Source of the DNA: Theocolax elegans
Taxonomy: Eukaryota > Arthropoda > Insecta > Hymenoptera > Cerocephalidae
Direction of reading: 5' to 3'
NCBI GenBank assembly: GCA_026168455.1
Contig: CM047431.1
Location: 5,795,603 to 5,859,602, forward strand
Length of the DNA stretch: 64,000 nt
The stretch's first letter is position 1. Every line of letters starts with the position of its first letter. The notes beneath the pieces were generated by a model. That model ran no database searches. It was not told the origin of the DNA and saw only the letters and a list, made by a program, of their open reading frames with translations. The translations under genes were made by a program, and so were the position numbers. Of the stretch, positions 39,729-52,770 are shown piece after piece.

Positions 39729-40859
39729 TGTAACGGTAAGCGAGTTACCGATCAGGTAAGCAACGCGAAAGAGGATACACAGCGCGGCGCGCGCACGAAC
39801 GCGCGAGAATCGTGCACGCCCAGCTGAGAGTAACGGTAGAGTTCGCGCGCGATCGGCAACAACAATGTGTTGACAACTGCCGAATATACTTTAAGTCGGT
39901 AAAAAGTGATTAAAGACTGGTGCATTTCGTGTGTGGGTGTGAGGTTTTTTCTTCCCACCAACCTCCACGTCGGCGTGCGGAGCAGCACGGCCCCAAGAAA
40001 GGCAGAAGGAAGGAAGCCAAGAGTCGGCCGCTTTCCCGACCGTTGGAGTGAGAGAGAGAGAGATAAGCACAAGGACGAGCTATCTCTCATTTACCCAGTC
40101 TTTTCCCGCCGAAGCGAGATATTCAGATACGCGGTAAGTGGTGCACCACACTTAGACCCGCGTGTCTATCTAATATTCGCGCGCCGATTTACCTGGTACG
40201 GTCCAGGTGAGGAAGCGTTCCTCCTTTCCCCCCTCTCGTGACAATACCCGCACGGATAGAAAGGTCGGTGGTTCGCGGGAGCCACTTCACGAGAGAAGGC
40301 GCGCGGGACGTAGGAAGCTTCTACGTCAAAGCTCTCTACGTCAGAGATACATACGTCACACGGTGTGACGTATGCCATCAGGTTAAGGCAGCCGATCATA
40401 TCCGGATCGGTTGCTCGTAATCTACTGTTAAATAGATTTTAACTGATTCTTTTCGCGCTGACCTCGGGGGTAGTCATCGGTACGACTCCCCATAAATTGT
40501 TAACGTTAATTTATTGTTAATTTATTATTATTTAATTGTTAATTTAATAAATTGTCTCGGCGAGACAATCTTTCTCGCCGATTAACAATAATATCGATTG
40601 TTGATAGTGTTTTTACCGGTTACCGTCCTGTCCTACGAATACCGCCCTCTCCGGTGTTTATCCTAGTTGGCAATTTTGGGCATAGGGCCCAACACACGGT
40701 ATATAAGTCAAACGAGGTGTTTGACGTTGTTAACGGCATTGCACGGGAATCAAAGGGATTCCCGGCCGCATCGTGGGACTGCACACTTAAGGTTGGTAAG
40801 TTGGGACAGATTGGGCCTAACCGTGGGCCTTACATATCCCCAGTACCCACCACGTTACA
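39729..40859 (+). mobile_element. Solo LTR, family of 1.13 kb, copy 1
   Basis: 1,131 bp from TGTAACGGTAAGCG to CACGTTACA. The ends form a TGTAAC...GTTACA inverted pair and are flanked by ATAT on both sides (39725-39728, 40860-40863), although in an AT-rich context this proves little. It is CpG-rich and carries a TATATAAG box at 40700-40707 about 150 bp before its right end, plus a GA microsatellite near 40050. No internal element sequence follows, so it is a solo LTR. Short frames inside it are not genes. Confidence 0.8.
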
Positions 40860-42119
40860 ATATATATAGACAAATATTATTAAAATATTTATACTATATT
40901 TTTTTATTTTATAAAATTTATAAAATAAAGTGTTACAATATTTAATATGTAATGTTATAATCAATCTTACGTAAATAGCAAATTTTAATATCAAAATAAC
41001 AAAGTTCTTACATCATATATAGTGAAATGTATATACTACATAAATTAAAATTTGTATAAGTATTGTAGAAATATTTTATATACGCTTATACGTTCATTTC
41101 TTGTTCAGAATTCAATGTTTTGAGACGACTTTTTAATTTAAGGCTATTCTAATTACTCCGTTTGTCCAATAGGTGGCGTGTATAAAATTTTCTATTTTTC
41201 CAGTTCTTCTCGCAAATGCTCAAAAATGTGTCAATTATATATAAGAAACAACAAGATATTTAGTTACTATGCGAAAATGTATCTTTCCGTTCAGCGTATT
41301 GCAATGATAGCGATTGAAATAATATGTAAGTTTGTGACTAATAAGTGTAATGAATAAATATATGCGAGTGAATAAAAATTGCGATCAACTGCGTAAGAAT
41401 AGTATATAATTAAATCTCCAAATATTAAATGTTTCTGTAGTACCTTAATTGACAAAAGGAATTCCCCCAATATATACATTCTATTTGAATTAATTAAAAC
41501 AAAATATAATTCATTTTACTTCCTTAAATTCGCATTTAAAAAAATACCAGATTGAATAATAAATTTGCCTGACTTATATAATAAAAATTACTATATTGAA
41601 AAATTAAAAATTACTATATACAAAAATTATTATATTGCTGAGATGTCACACTTTTCCTATACAATATAGTAATTTTTAATATAGATTATTTTAATATTTT
41701 ATTATAATATTTTTCTCGGTGTATAAAAGTGCTATTACCAAATTACCAATAACACACAAATTAATAAGTACTGCTAAATAAATAAAACAATTATTTGCAA
41801 AGGATGTATACATATCACATGACAATAAAAAATCAATATAATTCCTTTATGAAAAGTGCTATTGCAATAATAATTAAACTCTATTTCATACAAAAATAAT
41901 TATTTTTATAGATAATTTCTATTTTTTTAATATTATCATTTTAATTCATCGTATAATAATAATACAATTCATTAATTATTATACATATGATAATAATCTA
42001 TATGGGTACAATTTAATAAATAATAACTGAATGTAGTTAAATAATAAAATATTTTTTAGTTTAATTTAATATTATCTATTATATAATGATTTTTAGCGAG
42101 GCGAGCGTGAAGCGAGTGA
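40860..42119. other. AT-rich spacer, no gene
   Basis: Nothing codes. An inverted pair (ATATTGAAAAATTAAAAATTAC near 41595 against AATATAGTAATTTTTAATATAG near 41664) could fold. The same stretch recurs at 46894-48159. Confidence 0.6.
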
Positions 42120-42622
42120 GGATTTTGGCTAGTCTATTTGTTAAAAAGTTATTCTAACCTCAAAGCGTTTAAATTTTTAAAGTTTTATAAACACCCGCTG
42201 TGTTTATCGCTAGTTATATTAGAATCTATCTACTTTAAATTATACAAACTTACATGTAACATTCGTTGCTAATTATGTCTAGAATGTATCCTTGTTGTTT
42301 AGAATTTCTAATCTCAAGACAGTGTCTCCTAAACCGTATGTATATATTTAAATTAAAAAAATTCTAACTTTGCCACAATTAATTTTTTTATCCAAAAGTC
42401 TAAAAAAGAGCTTGAAGTTATACCTTTTTATTGGTCTATAGATTGTAAATGGCCTTCAAGTCTATAAAAAGTTATAATAATTAAAGAAACACAAAAAAAC
42501 TACAAAAATTAACATGGTAATTCATTTAAATTTCTAAAAAATGTTGTAATTCTTTAATTATCATTTTTTTTACAGACTTAAAGGCCACTTACAAGCTACA
42601 GACCATTAAGCAGTTATTGCTT
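42120..42622. mobile_element. Foldback element, left half only
   Basis: Matches 48160-48659 and stops at GTTATTGCTT, just beyond the inner right arm, where flank A3 begins. The outer right arm is missing here. Confidence 0.75.
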
Positions 42623-43415
42623 ATACAAAATATAAATCTTTGGCGTCCGATGCCCTGCCTTGCGCAATGCTATATAATTCTATTTTGTGTGGCAACAACG
42701 CAACAACACTCGCGCACGTTATAAGGTATAGCTTCATACGCTTAAGAATATGTAGCATACCTTCACATACTATTTTTATAAATAAGTCATTTTCATAACA
42801 ATTAGTTATAAGAAAAATCGATAATATATGTAGAAAAAAATCAGGTGGTAAGTTTTTATTAATGCATTATTGAAATTAGTCAAGTGGTTTGATCAAATTA
42901 TTAATATGCACCAAATTTCAGTTGCATACTGGAAACGTTTTTTCAGAAAATTAAAAAAAAATTTGTAGTTACTGGAATCCACATTATATTAAAATTTTAT
43001 AGTGCCAAAATGACGATTTAAGTATAAATTATGTTATATTTTTTTAAATAGTTTGTAAAAATTAATTTTTTTTAATTCAATATGATCATGGCACCCAAAG
43101 GAATAATATGACATAGTGTTTGACTTTTTTATAGGTATTTAAATAATTTTTTAATGGTTTTAAAGTTTAAGTCTGAGCGTACGTCCGTACGTCCATACGT
43201 CCGTACGTCGGTACGTCCGTACAGGCAGACTTTATATTTTTTAACTTTTCTTATATCTCTCTTGGAATTTCGAAAAAATGAATTTTATTTAATGAAAGTG
43301 ATCGCGGAACCACACGGATTAATTAGTAATTGTGTTTAACTTTTGTATACGTGTTTAATTACTTTTTTAAATGGTTTAACCTCGATTATTTAAAACGATT
43401 ATTTATTTGTTTATC

Positions 43416-44965
43416 ACGATAAGTTATAACTGAAGGTAACATTAAGGACTGGACAACATCAACAGGGAGGAAATATTTTTTTTTTTAATTTTGTAAAACG
43501 GGTTACAGTAGATGATGCCCCGTCGACCTGGAGGTAACAGTAGGGACCTGGACATCTTCTACAGGTAGAAAATTTTTTTTTTTTGATTTCGTAATATGCC
43601 GTCCAGTAGATGTTGCCGCGATGACCTGGAGGTAAAATTAGTGACCTGCACATCATCTACAGTAAGAAAATTTTTTTTTGGTTTCGTAATAGGCCTTCCA
43701 GTAGATGATGCCCTAATGACCTGGAGGTAACATTACCGACCTAGGCATCTTTTACAGGAAGAAAATTTTTTTTTTTTGATGTCGTAATATGCTTGCCAGT
43801 AGATGTTGCCCCGTTAACCTGGAGGTAACATTACCGATCTGGTCATCTTTTACAGGAAGGAAATTTTTTTTTTTATTTCGTAATAGGTCTTGCAGTAGAT
43901 ATTGCCCCGATGACCTAGAGGTAACATTACCGATCTTGACATCTTCTACAGGAAGAAATATTTTTTTTTTTGATTTGTTAAAACGGGTTACAGTAGATGA
44001 TGCCCCCGTCGACCTGGATGGTAAACAGTAGGGACCTGGACATCTTCTACAGGTAGAAAATTTTTTTTTTTTTGATTTCGTAATCTGCCGTCCAGTAGAT
44101 GTTGCCGCGATGACCTGGAGGTAAAATTAGGACCTGCACTCATCTACAGTAAGAAAATTTTTTTTTTGGTTCGTAATAGGCCTTCCAGTAGATGCTGCCC
44201 TAATGACAGGAGGTAACATTACCGACCTAGGCATCTTTACAGGAAGAAAATTTTTTTTTTTTTGATGTCGTAATATGCTTGCCAGTAGATGTTGCCCCGT
44301 TAACATGGAGGTAACATTACCGATCTGGTCATCTTTTACAGGAAGGAAATTTTTTTTTTTATTTCGTAATAGGTCTTGCAGTAGATATTGCCCCGATGAC
44401 CTAGAGGTAACATTACCGATCTTGACATCTTCTACAGGAAGAAATATTTTTTTTTTTTGATTTCATAATAAGTCTTTCAGTAGATGTTGCCTCGATGACC
44501 TGGAAGTAACATTACCGACCTGGACATCTTCTACAGGTAGAAAAATTTTGTTTTTTGATTTCGTAATATTCTTGCCAGTAGATGATGCCCCGTCGACCTG
44601 GAGGTAACAGTAGGGACCTGGACATCATCTACAGGAAGAAATTAATTTTTTTTTTAATTTTGTTATGAGCTTTTCAGTAGATGATGCCGCGATGACCTGG
44701 AGGTAACATTACCGTTCTGGACATCTTTTGCAGGAATAAAATTTTTTTTTTTGATTTCGTACTAGGTCTTGCAGTAGATATTGCGCCAATGACCTGGAGG
44801 TAACATTACCGATCTGGACATCTTCTACAGGAATAAATATTTTTTTTTGTTTTCGTAATATGCCTTTCAGTAGCTGATGCCCCGTCGACCTGGAGGTAAC
44901 ATTAGGAACCTGGAAATTATCTCCAGAGAGAAATGATTCTTTTAAATTTCGTAATGGACCTTCCA
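43416..44965. repeat. Minisatellite array 3, about 16 copies, with an indel-rich block
   Basis: The left edge matches arrays 1 and 2. Monomers at about 43492-43970 are repeated at 43975-44460; the first ~290 bp of the repeat carry many single-base gains and losses (GCCCCCGTCG, GGATGGTAAACAG, TTAGGACC, CACTCATC, GGTTCGTAAT, CATCTTTACAGG) that are absent from all other monomers. Confidence 0.92.
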
Positions 44966-45767
44966 TGATATATATATTAATTATTATAAATTTATGATAA
45001 TTTTGTTAATAAACTAAGAGATATTAACAACATTAGTAGAATGTAGGATGTAAGTAGTAGATGAATTCTCAGAAATTCTGGAAAATTCAGTTCATTAAGT
45101 AGATATTAAATGATATTATCCACATCCACATCCATCCACATTATATTAAAATTTTGTACTGTCTAAATGACGATTTAAGTATAAATTATGTTATATTTTT
45201 TTAAATAGTTTATAAAATTTAATTTTGTTTAATTCAATATGATCACGGCACCCAAAGGAATAATTAGACATAGTGTTTGAATTTTTTATAGGTTTTTAAT
45301 TAATTTTTTAATGGTTTAAGTCTGAGCGTACGTTTGTACGTCCGTACAGGCAGACTTTTTATTTCTTAACTCTTCTTATATCTCTCTTGGATTTTCGAAA
45401 AAATGAATTTTTTTTAATGAATGTGATCGCGGAAACACACCGATTAATTAGAAATAATGATTAACTTTTTTATAAAAAAACCTCAATTATTTATTTGTTC
45501 ATCTCAATCAGTTATAACTGAAGGTAACATGAAGGACTGGACATCATCAACAGGAAGGGAATATTTTTCTTTTTTTAATTTCGTAATGTGTGTTTCAGTT
45601 GATAATAATAAAAATAATAATAAATAATAATAAAATAATATAAATAACATAAATACCATAATACATAATACCATAAACTACCTAATATATAAATAAATTA
45701 TAATTATATATGTATGATCAATATTTAATTATTTGGTTGAGTTTTTATATAAATTAGTTATATATAT

Positions 45768-46893
45768 TGTAACGGTAAGCGAGTTACCGATCAGGTAAGC
45801 AACGCGAAAGAGGATACACAGCGCGGCGCGCGCACGAACGCGCGAGAATCCTGCACGCCCAGCTGAGAGTAACGGTAGAGTTCGCGCGCGATCGGCAACA
45901 ACAAGGTGTTGACAACTGCCGAATATACTTTAAGTCGGTAAAAAGTGATTAAAGACTGGTGCATTTCGTGTGTGGGTGTGAGGTTTTTCTCCCCACCAAC
46001 CTGCACGTCGGCGTGCGGAGCAGCACGGCCCCAAGAAAGGCAGAAGGAAGGAAGCCAAGAGTCGGCCGCTTTCCCGACCGTTGGAGTGAGAGAGAGAGAT
46101 AAGCACAAGGACGAGCTATCTCTCATTTACCCAGTCTTTTCCCGCCGAAGCGAGATATTCAGATACGCGGTAAGTGGTGCACCACACTTAGACCCGCGTG
46201 TCTATCTAATATTCGCGCGCCGATTTACCTGGTACGGTCCAGGTGAGGAAGCGTTCCTCCTTTCCCCCCTCTCGTGACAATACCCGCACGGATAGAAAGG
46301 TCGGTGGTTCGCGGGAGCCACTTCACGAGAGAAGGCGCGCGGGACGTAGGAAGCTTCTACGTCAAAGCTCTCTACGTCAGAGATACATACGTCACACGGT
46401 GTGACGTATGCCATCAGGTTAAGCAGCCGATCATATCCGGATCGGTTGCTCGTAATCTACTGTTAAATAGATTTTAACTGATTCTTTTCGCGCTGACCTC
46501 GGGGGTAGTCATCGGTACGACTCCCCATAAATTGTTAACGTTAATTTATTGTTAATTTATTATTATTTAATTGTTAATTTAATAAATTGTCTCGGCGAGA
46601 CAATCTTTCTCGCCGATTAACAATAATATCGATTGTTGATAGTGTTTTACCGGTTACCGTCCTGTCCTACGAATACCGCCCTCTCCGGTGTTTATCCTAG
46701 TTGGCAATTTTGGGCATAGGGCCCAACACACGGTATATAAATCAAACGAGGTGTTTGACGTTGTTAACGGCATTGCACGGGAATCAAAGGGATTCCCGGC
46801 CGCATCGTGGGACTGCACACTTAAGGTTGGTAAGTTGGGACAGATTGGGCCTAACCGTGGGCCTTACATATCCCCAGTACCCACCACGTTACA
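45768..46893 (+). mobile_element. Solo LTR, family of 1.13 kb, copy 2 (duplicated)
   Basis: 1,126 bp, nearly identical to 39729-40859 with the same TGTAAC...GTTACA ends and ATAT flanks, and a TATATAA box at 46734-46740. It arose by the segmental duplication and not by a new insertion, because the flanking DNA is duplicated too. Confidence 0.85.
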
Positions 46894-48159
46894 ATATATA
46901 TAGACAAATATTATTAAAATATTTATACTATATTTTTTTATTTTATAAAATTTATAAAATAAAGTGTTACAATATTTAATATGTAATGTTATAATCAATC
47001 TTACGTAAATAGCAAATTTTAATATCAAAATAACAAAAGTTCTTACATCATATATAGTGAAATGTATATACTACATAAATTAAAATTTGTATAAGTATTG
47101 TAGAAATATTTTATATACGCTTATACGTTCATTTCTTGTTCAGTATTCAATTGTTTTGAGACGACTTTTTAATTTAAGGCTATTCTAATTACTCCATTTG
47201 TCCAATAGGTGGCGTGTATAAAATTTTCTATTTTTCCAGTTCTTCTCGCAAATGCTCAAAAATGTGTCAATTATATATAAGAAACAACAAGATATTTAGT
47301 TACTATGCGAAAATGTATCTTCCGTTCAGCGTATTGCAATGATAGCGATTGAAATAATATGTAAGTTTGTGACTAATAAGTGTAATGAATAAATATATGC
47401 GAGTGAATAAAAATTGCGATCAACTGCGTAAGAATAGTATATAATTAAATCTCCAAATATTAAATGTTTCTGTAGTACTTAATTGACAAAAGGAATTCCC
47501 CCAATATATACATTCTATTTTGAATTAATTAAAAACAAAATATAATTCATTTTTACTTCCTTAAATTCGCATTTAAAAAATACCAGATTGAATAATAAAA
47601 TTTGCTGACTTATATAATAAAAATTACTATATTGAAAAATTAAAAATTACTATATACAAAAATTATTATATTGCTGAGATGTCACACTTTTCCTATACAA
47701 TATAGTAATTTTTAATATAGATTATTTTAATATTTATTATAATATTTTTCTCGGTGTATAAAAAGTGCTATTACCAAATTACCAATAACACACAAATTAA
47801 TAAGTACTGCTAAATAAATAAAACAATTATTTGCAAAGGATGTATACATATCACATGACAATAAAAAATCAATAATAATTCCTTTATGAAAAGTGCTATT
47901 GCAATAATAATTAAACTCTATTTCATACAAAAATAATTATTTTTATAGATAATTTCTATTTTTTTAATATTATCATTTTAATTCATCGTATAATAATAAT
48001 AAATTCATTAATTATTATACATATGATAATAAATCTATATGGGTACAATTTAATAAATAATAACTGAATGTAGTTAAATAATAAAATATTTTTTAGTTTA
48101 ATTTAATATTATCTATTATATAATGATTTTTTAGCGAGCGAGCGTGAGCGAGTGAGGAT

Positions 48160-48935
48160 TTTGGCTAGTCTATTTGTTAAAAAGTTATTCTAACCTCAAA
48201 GCGTTAAATTTTTAAAGTTTTATAAACACCCGCTGTGTTTATCGCTAGTTATATTAGAATCTATCTACTTTAATTATACAAACTTACATGTAACATTCGT
48301 TGCTAATTATGTCTAGAATGTATCCTTGTTGTTTAGAATTTCTAATCTCAAGACAGTGTCTCCTAAACTGTATGTATATATTTAAATTAAAAAAATTCTA
48401 ACTTTGCCACAATTAATTTTTTTATCCAAAAGTCTAAAAAAGAGCTTGAAGTTATACCTTTTTATTGGTCTATAGATTGTAAATGGCCTTCAAGTCTATA
48501 AAAAGTTATAATAATTTAAAGAAACACAAAAAAACTACAAAAATTAACATGGTAATTCCAATTAAATTTCTAAAAAAATGTTGTAATTCTTTAATTATCA
48601 TTTTTTTTACAGACTTAAAGGCCACTTACAAGCTACAGACCATTAAGCAGTTATTGCTTCAAAATTTTTTTTTAGACTTTTGGACGAAAAAATTAATTGT
48701 GGCGAAGTCACAAATTTTAAGTTCAATATTAACATATAGTTTATGGGACATGTAGCTTGAGATTAATAATTCTAACATAGAAAGATAATTTCCAGAAACA
48801 ATTAGTAATTAATACTACATGTATTGTTATATAGTAAATGTTGATAGATATTGCGATAAATAGCGGTACACGCAGCTGGTGTTTAAAAAACAATTTCAAA
48901 TGTAGCGTTTTGATGTTAGAATAGTTTAGAATAGA
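48160..48935. mobile_element. Foldback (long inverted repeat) element
   Basis: 48160-48450 resembles the reverse complement of about 48665-48935 (shared blocks GTCTA..TTGTTAAAAAG against its partner, CGCCACAATTAATTTTTT.TCCAAAAGTC, and TTTATCG). An inner pair follows (TTGGTCTATAGATTGTAAATG at 48465 against its partner at 48625-48650). Arms are diverged, roughly 70-80%. No protein is encoded. The left half alone is present at 42120-42622, where the segmental duplication breaks off. Confidence 0.75.
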
Positions 48936-49129
48936 TTCCAGTAATTAAACATTTTTTCTATTTTCTAAAAAACATTTCCAGTCCATATCTCAAATTTGGT
49001 ACATTGCAAAAAGTTGATTGAACCTCTTGACGTTAAAGACTTCACATATAAATGATTTACTATTAATAAATAATTTTCAATCAATAATTATCAATTTATT
49101 CAAAGTACCAGCCTCTACATATCCAATTG
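48936..49129. other. AT-rich spacer, no gene
   Basis: Nothing is recognisable in this short stretch. Confidence 0.5.
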
Positions 49130-50690
49130 CCACCATCAAAAAGCACGTTGCACGCAAGTTAGCAAGTCTTGCGCTTCTCAGTAATGGAAGACGCTACCAT
49201 TGTTTTTAACGTCCAATTAGCTTTCCGCTGTTCAATCATGAATTGTTACACTGTAGTTCTAGCGCCCATCTGGCAAACCAGCTCGGAGGATTGCGTGCAT
49301 GATATAACCAACGAAGACTATTACGGTCGGTTTCAATTTTAAACTGGTAACATTCAATTTATGGTTTAAACTTCTTAATCGCTTTACTATAGCCGGGAAT
49401 TGCAGTTCTGTGATGCTATAATTGTTTCGTGCCGATAAGAGTATTTCACTGGCAAACTCGAAAACTCTCTTTTTTACATAATTCTTTCTTGGTCGGATGG
49501 GTTAACAACTCAGTTATGCTAGCACAGTCCGGCATAAAGCATCTGTACAAATTTGCCATTCCAAAAAATTGTGCCAACTGCTTTTGGTACGTAGAAGTTC
49601 ACGCAATTGAAGTTTTCAGTTTCAGCAACATCTGTTGACGATAATAAAGCGTTGCCACTTTCTGCTGTAGAACTTGATCCGTTTTTTTCAGATATAAACG
49701 GTCCTTAGATATAAAATTTTCTCCGATGTAACATTCAGCATACAAGTTCGGCATGATTACAACACGAATTTCTAGAGTTTCTTTACCTATGTTAAAGCGT
49801 ATCATCACCTGACCACACAACGGATTATTACTACTACCATTTGCAAGCTTGGTATTTCCATTTTATAACTTAACAATCGCTTTGCCCAAAACCGTAGCCA
49901 ACTGTAAACCATTAAGATTAATAACGGTTGTCGATGCTTCAAGACCGAAAGACGCATCTTGTCATTGGGATGGTAACTTCGTTGGCTAGGATTTGATTTC
50001 AACTTTAAGACATCACAGATCCCCCGATCCACTCCGACCTACTAGGATTTATCAGGTTTCCGTTCTTTTCTGTTCTGTTCAATTTTCAAAATAAAAAAAA
50101 CGCGTTTTTTGCGCAGTCAGAACATGTTCTGATGGTGTTACTTAACTTACCACAGGTTCTTCTAATTGGTCTCGGACTTAGCTTTAAGCTTCGAAAAAGA
50201 ACCTCTAGATTACAGTCGATCGCATCTCTTACGCGACTCCTACCTTACACCAGCTGTCTGGCTGTGCGTCCGCATGGTCCTAAGGATTTTTTATAGGACT
50301 TTGATGAGCTGATTAATCAGGTTGTGTTAGCTCACTTGAAATCGGGTTGAGTTTTTGCATAATGGCGATCGATCATGTGATTCAATCTCTCATCGTCTCT
50401 TCCTCCCCCTGTGTACGAGCGTTGAACATGACTTATAGCGTACCATTTTTTAACAGATTTTACAAACTTTTGCAGTGGGTACTATTTGTTCTTCTGGTTT
50501 CGATATGGCATAGATGCAGTTCCGGTGACAAATTCAGACGAAAAAAAGGGTTAATGATAATTCTACAATATTCAACTCTTGCCAAGAAGGCCTTAATACT
50601 CTAGTTTTTATAAAGATCGCTAAAATCATGCGGTATCCTGGTCGATCTCGACGTTGGTTGACAATACTTGAGAAAGTTTTTACGACTTAG
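49130..50690 (-). pseudogene. Eroded Ty3/gypsy pol (protease, RT end, RNase H)
   Basis: Minus strand, from the right: a protease C-terminal half at about 49870-49690 (GQVMIRFNIGKETLEIRVV, then MPNLYAECYIGENFI, like the I.V..MPNL...ILG.DF end of gypsy proteases). Next comes a jump to the RT/RNase H boundary (QLAQFFGMANLYRCFMPDCA, about 49570-49510). RNase H then follows at about 49350-49230 (IETDRNSLRWL, then NPPSWFARWALELQ). Most of the RT is missing and stops are frequent. 50050-50690 shows no clear domain and may be gag-derived. It is much older than the element at 54919-59811 and a different family. Confidence 0.65.
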
Positions 50691-50696
50691 ATAGGG

Positions 50697-51381
50697 TGTA
50701 ACGGGGTGGGTACTGCGGAATGTAAGACCCCCGGTTAGGCCCAATCTGTCTGTGTACAGTCCCACGATGCGGCCAAAGTGATTCCCGTGCAATGCCGTTA
50801 ACAACGCCAAACACCTCGTTTGACTTTAATATCGTGTGTTGGACCCTATGCCCAAAATTAAAACGTTTTCAACAATCGATATATTATGTTAATCGGCGAG
50901 AAAGATAGTCTCGCCCAGTCCATTTATTAAATAAACAATCAATTAACCATAAATTAACATTATCAAATCAAGGGGAGTCGTACCGATGACTATCCCCGAG
51001 GTCAGCGCGAAAACAAATCGTTAAAACCTATTATCGGTCGAATTATGAGCAACCGATCCGGAAATGATCGGCTGCTTAACCTGATGACTATACGTCACGC
51101 CGTGTGACATATGTACCTCTGACGTAGTAGCTGCCTACATCACGCGCGCCTTCTCTCGTGAAGTGGCTCCCGCGAACCACCGACCTGTCTACCCGGGCGG
51201 GATTTGTCACGAGAGGGGGAAAAAGAGGAACGTTTCCTCTCCTGGACCGTACCAGGTAAATCGGGATACGAAATAATGATAAGACACGCGGGCCTATATG
51301 TAGTGCACCACTTACCGCGAATCTTAGTAATTTGTATCATCGGGAAAAAGCCTGGGCGACTGAGAGAGCTTGGCCTCGGGA

Positions 51382-51419
<38 letters not shown>

Positions 51420-51728
51420 AACGGTCGGGACGACTGCCGACCCCTTGCTTCCTTCTTCTAGAACGGCGGTACGTGCTACTCCGCACGCTTATGTGGTGGT
51501 TGGTGGGGAGAACTCGCTCACACTCACATATCAAAATACACGACACTCTAGTTATTTATCAACAACAAAAGGTCGAACCGGCTTCGACAGCACGTTGTTT
51601 TCGCCGTGCGCGCGCAAACTTGATACCTTCCTTCCTCTCGCGCACGATACTCGCGTGTTCCTGCTCGCGCATCCTTCTGTATACTCTTTGCTTTTACTCA
51701 CCTGATCGGTAACTCGCTTACCGTTATA
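50697..51728 (-). mobile_element. Solo LTR, same family, inverted, own 4-bp TSD AGGG
   Basis: The reverse complement aligns to the LTRs at 39729 and 45768 (for example the GTCGTACCGATGACTA, CGGCTGCTTAACCTGATG and TCTCTCGTGAAGTGGCTCC blocks). The limits TGTAAC...GTTATA (one changed end base) are flanked by AGGG at 50693-50696 and 51729-51732, a 4-bp target duplication. It is diverged from the other two copies and its TC tract (51385-51414) is expanded. Confidence 0.85.
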
Positions 51729-51732
51729 AGGG

Positions 51733-52121
51733 AGAGCCTGAATATTAAGGCTATTACGATTTCCTCCTGTCATCTCTCCCCATAGCTCCTCCAACTTCTG
51801 CGTGAGGTGTTTGAGACCTCTCAGACTCTACCTGTACTTGGTCGCTGTCTGCCGATCGGCAATTAACTAACGAATTTTGATTGATTTTTGCACTGACCTA
51901 AGAGGCAGTCAACGGTACGACTTCCATTCGATTGTCATTGTTATTCGATTATTTATTTATTCGTTATTCAATACATTAATTCCGCAAGATCATCTATTTT
52001 TAGTCAATCAAGATAATCAACTACTTCTTTGGGAAATTTTCCTTTCCGTCGTAGCGATTCCTTGTCGTACCGTGGGACTTCTTTACTTAGGTAGCTAACT
52101 AGCAGAAGTTAGATCGTTACA
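51733..52121 (+). mobile_element. Older LTR fragment of a related family
   Basis: Plus orientation. A block GCACTGACCTAAGAGGCAGT, followed by CAACGGTACGACTTCC, corresponds to GCGCTGACCTCGGGGGTAGT plus CATCGGTACGACTCCC in the 1.13-kb LTRs, and it ends ATCGTTACA like them. The left half is missing; the inverted solo LTR may have inserted into it. Confidence 0.55.
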
Positions 52122-52529
52122 ATATATAGATATCTACATTATTTGTGCGTGATTTGCGCAAATAAATAATTTAAGTCTCGACACCCGCCGCTCCTATATC
52201 TAATTTCCTGGTCTATAAGAGATTGTCAAGAATCTCATTTTGTATATAGTCTGGCATTTTTAGTATACAAAAATATATAAAGAAAAGAACGCAGTCACTA
52301 AAAGTATTGTCATTTGTTTCTTTACAAGAAATAGTCATGTACAAGCTGAAAAATATTTTTATATTTTTACAAGACGATTTCCGTGGCACAGCGCAATAAA
52401 AGTTTATAGATTTTAAGCCCTTAAAACTTAGTTACAAAAAAAAGTAGTGTTCACCAAATGATAAGATAACATTTTTACATTTTGGGATTACAGTACTGAG
52501 CTGTCATCTTTGAATTGTGAAACTTATAT
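52122..52529. other. No gene seen
   Basis: AT-rich sequence without a recognisable feature. Confidence 0.4.
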
Positions 52530-52770
52530 TGGTCCGATACACCGTCCGATGGCAACATCGTAAAAGTTTCGATCACCCGAGAGTGCACCAAACCAAGAGA
52601 GATTGAAAGATGTCAGTGTGCGCGTTCGTCGAGTATGAGTAAGAGCGGTGCAACGGAGAGGGAAGATTATGAATAGACCGATATCCATAAATACCACATG
52701 TAAGAGGAAAGAAGATAGATAGCTATCCCAAATATTTAATGATAGCAGATGAATGGATATGGCGGATATA
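52530..52770 (-). repeat. Dispersed repeat, copy 2, without the minisatellite
   Basis: Reverse complement of the sequence that flanks the 13-bp array at 7951-8257. Here the two halves are joined through a short GGGTGATCGAAACTTTTACG stretch in place of the array, so it represents the unexpanded form. The family is unknown. Confidence 0.6.

Larger units (their letters stand above)
35548..42622. repeat. Segmental tandem duplication, copy 1
   Basis: From inside flank A2, through array 2, A', the solo LTR and the AT-rich spacer, to the middle of a foldback element, this 7.1-kb stretch is repeated head-to-tail at 42626-48659. The length difference (about 1.04 kb) is mostly the shorter array 3. Elsewhere the copies are nearly identical and differ mainly by single-base indels in homopolymers. 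Confidence 0.9.
42626..48659. repeat. Segmental tandem duplication, copy 2
   Basis: Contains flank A3 (42626-43415), array 3, A' (about 45140-45600), solo LTR copy 2 and the AT-rich spacer in the same order as copy 1. In this copy the right end continues into the complete foldback element, whereas copy 1 breaks off inside it at GTTATTGCTT and joins A3 through a few extra bases. Confidence 0.9.
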